A DNA stretch of 64,000 nt. Origin: Craterostigma plantagineum (Eukaryota; Streptophyta; Magnoliopsida; Lamiales; Linderniaceae). How positions within the stretch are numbered: the first letter of the stretch is position 1; each line of letters starts with the position of its first letter. The translations under genes were made by a program, and so were the position numbers. The stretch is from contig JAPQWV010000306.1 of NCBI GenBank assembly GCA_027422505.1, positions 62,001-126,000 of the forward strand. Direction: 5' to 3'. This document shows positions 58,293 through 64,000 of this stretch, one piece after another. A model generated the notes under the pieces. It had not been told where the DNA came from. It saw nothing but the letters and a program-made list of their open reading frames with translations, and did not search any database.

Positions 58293-59934
58293 AACGTAAT
58301 ATCGGTTGTTGTTTATTTGAATTTTCTTCGAATATCATACGCATACGTGTATGTTTGATTTTTAACGGATATTGGGAGAAAGAATTACAACCGAGAATAT
58401 TCGGGCTTGAATTAATTTGAAGAACCAGCAAAACTCGGCCCATTTCCTAATCAAAAGCCCATCAAACCAGGCCCATAAAAGAGCCCAAAGGAAAGTGCCC
58501 AAGCCCATACTACAAGGATAGAATAGATACAAAAATGCACACGTACTCATACACGCACCATTGACTAAAGAGAGACACACAAGCATGCCGCACGCAAAAG
58601 ATGAAGAAAATCAAAAGCTCACGGCTCAAGGAAGAAAGGACGATCTTATGCCGTTCCTGAGCAGAAAAATAAGTATTTTTGTCTCCCCTCAACCATCTAT
58701 AAATAGGAAGGATCAACGTGCAAGTAAGGGAGGAGGACGAGGGCCATATACACGCTGAAACATCCCTCAAAGCTCACGTTCGAGGCCACCTGAAGCAATA
58801 TTTGGTAGAACAACGACCGCGGAGGAACCTAGCTCGCTGCTCTTGGTGCTGCTCGAGGCTGAAATTTGATCACAAAGGAACTTCGACGAAGCTCTCAGCT
58901 CCTAAGGAAGGCCCCTGCTGACCAGCTCTAACTCAAGGAACAAGTAAGCGAGGCAGCCGTGTGTGGGCAAGATTGGGCTGCGTGAGTGCTAGGAGATAGC
59001 AAAGGGACAGCAACGTGATTATCGTGTGCATTCGCAACTCGCCCACCACCTGTTCGACAAAAATCCTCAACGAAGGATCAACCACTTAGGCCATATCCAG
59101 GGAGGAAATTATGAATTTCTCGTTGTTATTTATGCTTCTTGTCGTGTTGATGTGTCGTATGAGTAGCTAATTTCGTAGTATTTGAGATAAAGATGAACCC
59201 TAGCGACATCGTATGCATGTTTTAAGTATTATTGTGTTTGGCTATTGTTTGACTCGGTTACGATATATGCTATTTGATTATGTCTAATGTGGTCGAAATA
59301 ATTGTTGGGAAATCGATCGCTACGCTTGAGAGAGGGGCGACGATTGGACCACTCGTAAACGAGCGGAATAAACTCATCGCTAGAGATAGGTTGAACTACC
59401 CCGCCGGATTAGAGTCAAATCTAATAGCGGGATTCATTGTGTTTTTATGCGGTATGCGATTAAGTAAGTTAGGGAAGTTTGCCCGGCTATTTAAGACGTA
59501 GGTTAGTTGTTACGAGTCGAAGCGAGTAAGCGCAGTTTCGCCCAATAGTAGAAACTCGTATACATACCATGAATCCTCACGGTCTAATAATTAGCTAAAA
59601 TGTATAGCTTGTTTGTCGTTCGATCGAGTTAGGGGAATTCGAAATCTCAAATTCGAAATCTCAAATACGTTCGCTTTCATAAAGTCGTCCCAACTCCGTT
59701 ATCGCTATTTTATATTTATCGTTTATTTAGTTTATCGTTATTTGTATTTTTATCAAACCAGAAATATTTACTAGAATATTTGAACGACGAGTTTATAAAG
59801 TATATAGTTCCTTTGGGTACGATACTCGAATACTTGCCACTTCTATACTATTTTGGATAGGTACACTTGCCTCTTGAGCGTAGGATAGTTTGTCGATATT
59901 CGTTTTATTTTTATTAATCGATCCGCTCGATCAG
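58293..59934. mobile_element. Insertion inside the solo LTR, type not settled
   Basis: LTR similarity is lost between about 58286 and 59941, and the edges share CTGTAAA (58286-58292 and 59935-59941), which may be a target duplication. The inside has a TATA-like CTATAAATAGG (58698-58708) and GC-richer, LTR-like composition, so another solo LTR is plausible, but TG/CA termini are not evident. The open frame at 59274-59501 is not recognised. Confidence 0.5.
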
Positions 59935-60864
59935 CTGTAAACATTGTAAATCACATAACCCTCACGTAATCAATCATTAAGCTCTTTATATAGCCATAGA
60001 ATCAATTCATATGACCGTAGATCGAATGCATCTATATGATCATTAATTTCGATACTTCCGTTATGAACCTACTAGACTCGTACTATTAACCCTGTAGGGG
60101 CCCGTGCATGGGACTGTAACCGTATATATATTTTTGTGTGTATGTAGAGGAGTCTGTAATCCCCCAATTTGTAGGGATGTAACCATAATTGTGTATCAAG
60201 TCATCCGATGTCGTAGCAGTCATAACGGTTTCTCTTTTCATTATTATCCGTATGCAACACTATGCTTTCACCTAATATGACATATAAGTTCCATACACCA
60301 TCGAATCGCACATATCGCATAGTAGCACATTATAGCCCCATAAATCACGTTAATTTTAAATAATACGTATATCAGAAAATCACCAATCATTTAATTCACA
60401 TAAAGCACATAGGAACAGAACACATGTTGCATATCATACTCACAGTATGGCTTAATGCCTCGTTCGTTACTCGACTTTATCCTTGCCCTTTTTGGAATCT
60501 GGACCTATTAAAATGTTATTACTGATAAGTATGAGATCCCTAAAAATAATGTATATGTCATGATATGCATGCTCTATTATGCATGATAATTTCTATCTGT
60601 AATCTTTTAACTTTCTGTCTATTAATTATTAAATACTAGACTCTCAGCTTGAGAAGTTATATTTAAATGAGTAACAACTGTATTCTAATTTTCCCTAAGT
60701 GCAGAATTCTTCGTATTTCAGAAATATGCTAAATTGCCGAAATCCTCTTAAATATCAAAAATCCGTCTCAACATCTTTTTTCATATATTTATTTAGTATT
60801 ACTACTTTTTCTTTTAGTTTTTTTTTTATTTTTTTATTTTTATTTATTTTTATTTTTCAAATCT

Positions 60865-61075
60865 CTCACTTCAACCCTCCACTTCACTAATCCACTTCAC
60901 TTATTCATTTCAACATTCTTCACTTACCCATTTCACCTTCCTCTTACTTATCCACTTCACGTATCCACTTTAACCTTCCACCTCACTTATATATTCCGTC
61001 TTCCACTTCACTTATTCATTTCAACCTTCCACTTCACTTATTCATTTCAACCTTCCACTTCACTAATCCTAATCT
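60865..61075. repeat. Pyrimidine-rich minisatellite (CTTCCACTTCACTTATTCAT)
   Basis: Imperfect tandem copies of about 30 bp built on CTTCCACTTCACTTATTCAT plus TTCAACC. It lies in the part of the solo LTR that corresponds to the ATGTCGA-array region of the complete gypsy. Confidence 0.65.
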
Positions 61076-62066
61076 CAAACGTTCCAAACCCTTTCGAAAA
61101 ACAAAACACTATTTCTTCCAAAAATCCTGACAACATACGATCAAATCCTAAATCCCCATAACATTAAAAATTTCCTGAAAACTTAAAATCATTTCTTCAA
61201 ACCTTCAAAACTTCCAAAATTATATCTTTCGAAGCCCTAAAAACTTTCAATCAAAATTAATTTCCATGGAACCTAACGAACACCATTAAACTTCAAGTCT
61301 TTTGCAAATTTCCAAAATTAAAGACTATATGAAGCATGGATCTATGCGACTTTTTGTGTTTAATGAACATCCTAACTTGCTAAATTAAAATTGAAATAGG
61401 TAAAATTCATAGTAAAATTCGTACCCTTTCCAAGCTTAGAAATTCACGGTTTGATTTCCTTATTTCCTCCCTATTCTTAGGTCTCTCGAAAGTTGCTATA
61501 ATGACGTGTTAATCTTATCTCTTAGATATATGATTCGTGTAATGATAAGCAAATTGACACTATACTTGTGTTTTAGTAATAATTATCATTACTTTAGTAT
61601 TAAATAGTTTTCCCCCTTTGACTAATTTTCATTCCCAAACTTCACTAATCCTGAAACATAACTAATCCTCCATTTTCACTAATCCCCAAACTCAAACTTC
61701 AATCAGCTTCACAATTCAAGCACTTCACGAATTAATCACTTCGCAAATTACAATTTCCTTATACATTCATTTTTGGAAACTATACATATGAAAACCCCAA
61801 TATTTCGAGATTTCCTTCTTCCAAAAATACATTCCCTATCCCTACATATTATTATATTATTTTATTATTATTGTTTTATCTTTTTTTTTTTAAAATTTAC
61901 TCTTTCAAGAATTCCTAATTTTCATACTTCTCACAGATCGCAACACTTCCTTTATCGTCAACTATTACTATCACCATCCAACTTTATATCATAGAATTTC
62001 ATTATATAATACATGAACTCAAATAATGCATGAAATGATATAAGGCTTTGGTTTCGGTTCCTGACA

Positions 62067-62660
62067 CTCAAGGCGTGATCGTCCAAGAGGAAGGACAAGT
62101 CTGGTGAAATCACTAAAACCAAGGAAGTGAGGCTTTTAAAATCGAAAGAGAAGCAACCTCTTACGGTGGACAGGACCAACAAGGGATGCTTCCTCCGTGA
62201 TGGTGATCACCTGAATGCGCGATTGCGCAAAGCGAACGAAGTTGGCTGCTATGGTTGCTGCGGAGCAATCAAGTGATGAGGAGGCGGGACCCTCAAGTAT
62301 CAACCCATTACAATTGTTGGCTGCAATCCAACAGAAACCACATGCATCAAATGGCTTGATGTATGTTAAAACCTTGATTGAGGGCAGGGAAATGCTGGGA
62401 ATGGTGGATTCCGGCGCTACTTATAACTTTATTGCGGAGGGTCAAGTTGAGAAGTTGGGGCGCTTACTCAACACTCCAGTAAGGTGAAGGCGGTAAATTC
62501 CAAAGACAAACCTATCAAAGGTGTCGCCAACATGAGATTAGGAGTTCGTGATTGGGAAGGACAATGCGAGTTGTGGCAGTGTCTCTCGACGAGTTCGATC
62601 TTATTTTAAGAAATAAGTTGCTAAAGAGTACCAAGGCTGTGATGATGCCTCATCCCGAGC
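62067..62660 (+). pseudogene. Gag C-terminal end and retroviral-type aspartic protease
   Basis: After the solo LTR the frame resumes with a degenerate zinc knuckle: CFLRDGDH in one frame and MRDCAKRTKLAAMVAAEQSS in the next (62215), where a CCHC motif would be expected. Then SINPLQLLAAIQQKPHASNG, LMYVKTLIEGREMLGMVDSG with catalytic DSG, ATYNFIAEGQVEKLG. After a shift: LGVRDWEGQCEL, VAVSLDEFDLILRN, STKAVMMPHPEP (to about 62660). No RT follows. Confidence 0.75.
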
Positions 62661-62679
62661 CCTTTGACTGGGGGTGGTT

Positions 62680-63105
62680 TGTTAGACCCCTAGCTTCGGG
62701 GGATGACGTGGCCGTGCGTCGCCTTCGGCTAAGAGCGCACGTGCCACGCATATGGGGGCATTTGCTTTGTTGAACGCCCCGCCTGGCCAGGGTATGGCCA
62801 AGTCTGCGCGTGGGCAAAGCAGGCCAGCACCCGCAGCACGGCGCGCTGGCTCGCCCACGATGGGCGTGGCCTGATGTCCGCGGGACGCAAGGCACTCGGC
62901 ATCAGCGCGAACACAGTACGCACTGCGCGTGGCACACAGGCATAATATTGGCATGAAGGTGCGCGGCGTGTGCAACAATTGGGCAGACTTGCGGGAATTA
63001 TGCTCATCATGCAGAACCATTGGACGGGTCACGCGCGCTAAGGGCATGATGTGCAGAAGATTGGTGCTGGCTTGGTGCAGCATATAAGCATGCATGCGTC
63101 ATAAA
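62680..63105 (+). repeat. 3' LTR of the gag-protease element, truncated
   Basis: TGTTAGACCCCTAGCTTCGG onward matches 56055-56480 and breaks off after GCATGCATGCGTCAT (63102). A polypurine-like CTGGGGGTGGTT precedes it. Beyond 63105 the sequence is unrelated. Confidence 0.7.
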
Positions 63106-64000
63106 AAAAATTTCTCGTAAGTTCTCAACCTACTTTTCCCTTCCCACCCTTAAGATTTACGTTGTTCTCAATGTAACAATGAATAAAAGAAGGGCAAAAG
63201 AGGGTTAAGGAGAACGATACTCCCCTGAAGAAAAAAATGACGTGGTCATGACTAAAAGCGTGACGGTTGTAGTGTCGTGACTCGCATATCCTGGCTAAGG
63301 GGTGGTGGTGGCGGCGAGGGTGGCCTCGGGCGAAGGTACTACAGCGACTGTGTGTGAACTTAATCTCAGCGTCCCTTGCTTGAAGGGCCATGTCGTAGCG
63401 CTCCTGCTCCTCACGGTAGTGGCGGTGGGCTTCCTCGTTCCCGCGCTCATATTTTTCCTGTTGGCGCCGAGTCTCTTCGTTATAGCTATGGCCTTCTGCG
63501 GGCGCATCGGCATTCATGCGCATCATCTCCTGGCGCAGTGCTTCGCGGTCCGATGTCGACGCTTATGGGGCGACGCCGGATGACTCGCCCTGGTGGTATT
63601 CGGAGGAAGGCCCGACGGTCGTGTCTGTCTCCACCGGTTGGGGGCCTTTGATGTACAGCTAGTCGGTACGGACAGCGACGTGGTTCGTCTTGCCATGATA
63701 CATCTCGAGCCAGACGTACACCTTGTTCGCTCGAGTCGAGATGGGCGCCTTCACGAGCATATCCTCGATCAGTGGGTTGCGCCCACCTACTACCTCCATC
63801 TCGGGTGGATTCGCCGGCCAATAGTGTAGGCCCTGGACGACCTTTGTAATGAATGCCCTACGGCGATCTTCCCACGGCTTCGTGATTCTGCCTGACTACT
63901 GATGGCGTGGGCCAGGGCCATCCCCAAATGCACTTCCTCGCCTAGCTGCATCTTGAATAGGTAAAATAGGTCGCAGAGTGTGATTGCTCCCTGCGAGTCG
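63106..64000 (-). pseudogene. Gag-like retroelement ORF fragment, minus strand
   Basis: From the window edge the minus strand reads AITLCDLFYLFKMQLGEEVH, LGMALAHAISSQAE, then after a shift AFITKVVQGLHYWPANPPEM, NPLIEDMLVKAPIST, VYVWLEMYHGKTNHVAVRTD, and after a stop YIKGPQPVETDTTVG. The frame at 63526-63125 adds MMRMNADAPAEGHSYNEE and a Glu/Arg-rich coiled-coil-like stretch (RRQQEKYERGNEEAHRHYRE). The layout resembles gag-like ORFs of plant non-autonomous LTR elements, but the sequence differs from the long-gag family here. It is broken by stops and continues outside the window. Confidence 0.5.

Larger units (their letters stand above)
57780..62066 (-). repeat. Solo LTR of the complete-gypsy family, reverse orientation, with internal insertion
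   Basis: On the plus strand it starts TGTAACGTCCC (57780) and ends TTTCGGTTCCTGACA (62066), the reverse complement of the LTR ends at 46581 and 43698. No internal pol region is present, so it is a solo LTR. It is flanked by CTAAA (57775-57779) and CTCAA (62067-62071), a target duplication with one change. At 4.29 kb it is longer than the 2.88-kb reference because of an insertion of about 1.65 kb. It is much more diverged than the complete copy: the ATGTCGA array is no longer recognisable. Confidence 0.8.
56055..63105 (+). mobile_element. Gag-protease gypsy-like element without reverse transcriptase, split by a solo LTR
   Basis: 5' LTR 56055-56975, gag from 57019 to 57779, an interruption (57780-62066), then the end of gag and the protease (62067 to about 62660), polypurine tract and 3' LTR (62680 to about 63105, truncated). 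After the protease only about 20 bp remain before the LTR, so RT, RNase H and integrase are absent. It would need proteins supplied by another element. Gag is frame-broken. Confidence 0.7.

Noticed and set aside
63302..63829. Plus-strand open frames near the right edge
   Set aside because: They are the complement of the minus-strand gag-like fragment, which has recognisable layout; no plus-strand similarity is seen.

Overview
The window looks like nuclear DNA of a flowering plant, probably a eudicot and perhaps an asterid. It is AT-rich, has GT-AG introns, and is packed with degenerate Ty1-copia and Ty3-gypsy retrotransposons. It has one apparently intact host gene, a proline-transporter (ProT) type amino-acid permease at 32.8-35.7 kb. 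No tRNA, rRNA or CRISPR array was seen.

Left part (1-12 kb). A minus-strand Sirevirus-like copia remnant (2.7-6.1 kb: LTR, several polypurine tracts, RNase H, RT) is cut inside RT by a minus-strand chromodomain gypsy element (6127 to about 11370). The gypsy has an intact 2.6-kb 3' LTR but is truncated in RT. A second, plus-strand copia RT scrap abuts it at 11.4-11.9 kb.

RPA-like locus (12.6-23.4 kb). A minus-strand, 11-exon gene for a replication protein A large-subunit-like OB-fold protein (12654-14929) has its first exon plus 5' flank triplicated in tandem (about 1.2-kb units, 14.75-18.38 kb). Beyond lies 4 kb of higher-order repeats in which a 20-bp box recurs about 17 times with regular spacing (118 and 55 bp). 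The far end (near 23.4 kb) resembles a plant Helitron 5' end. This is the least ordinary part of the window.

Middle (24-42 kb). A plus-strand gypsy LTR (to 25709) interrupts a retroelement that encodes a long gag-like protein and no visible pol (copy 1, 25710-29058). Then come a possible hAT-like element with GGTATACCG-rich ends (29.7-32.5 kb), the ProT gene, an aspartic-protease pseudogene split into two convergent halves beside an inverted repeat (36.2-37.9 kb), and a truncated copia element (38.3-40.4 kb).

Right part (42-64 kb). A second copy of the long-gag element (42.1-43.7 and 54.1-56.0 kb) is split by a complete 10.4-kb chromodomain gypsy (43698-54097) with 2.88-kb, nearly identical LTRs and a 5-bp target duplication. 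Next to it lies a gag-protease element without reverse transcriptase (56.06-63.1 kb), itself split by a solo LTR of the same gypsy family in reverse orientation. The window ends in a minus-strand fragment of another gag-like ORF.

LTRs of the two gypsy families, and an LTR-like stretch at 41 kb, each carry a dense array of a different short CpG-containing word (CGCGAA, ATGTCGA, TCGATCG). All boundaries, splice sites and family names come from reading the sequence by eye; no database search was run.
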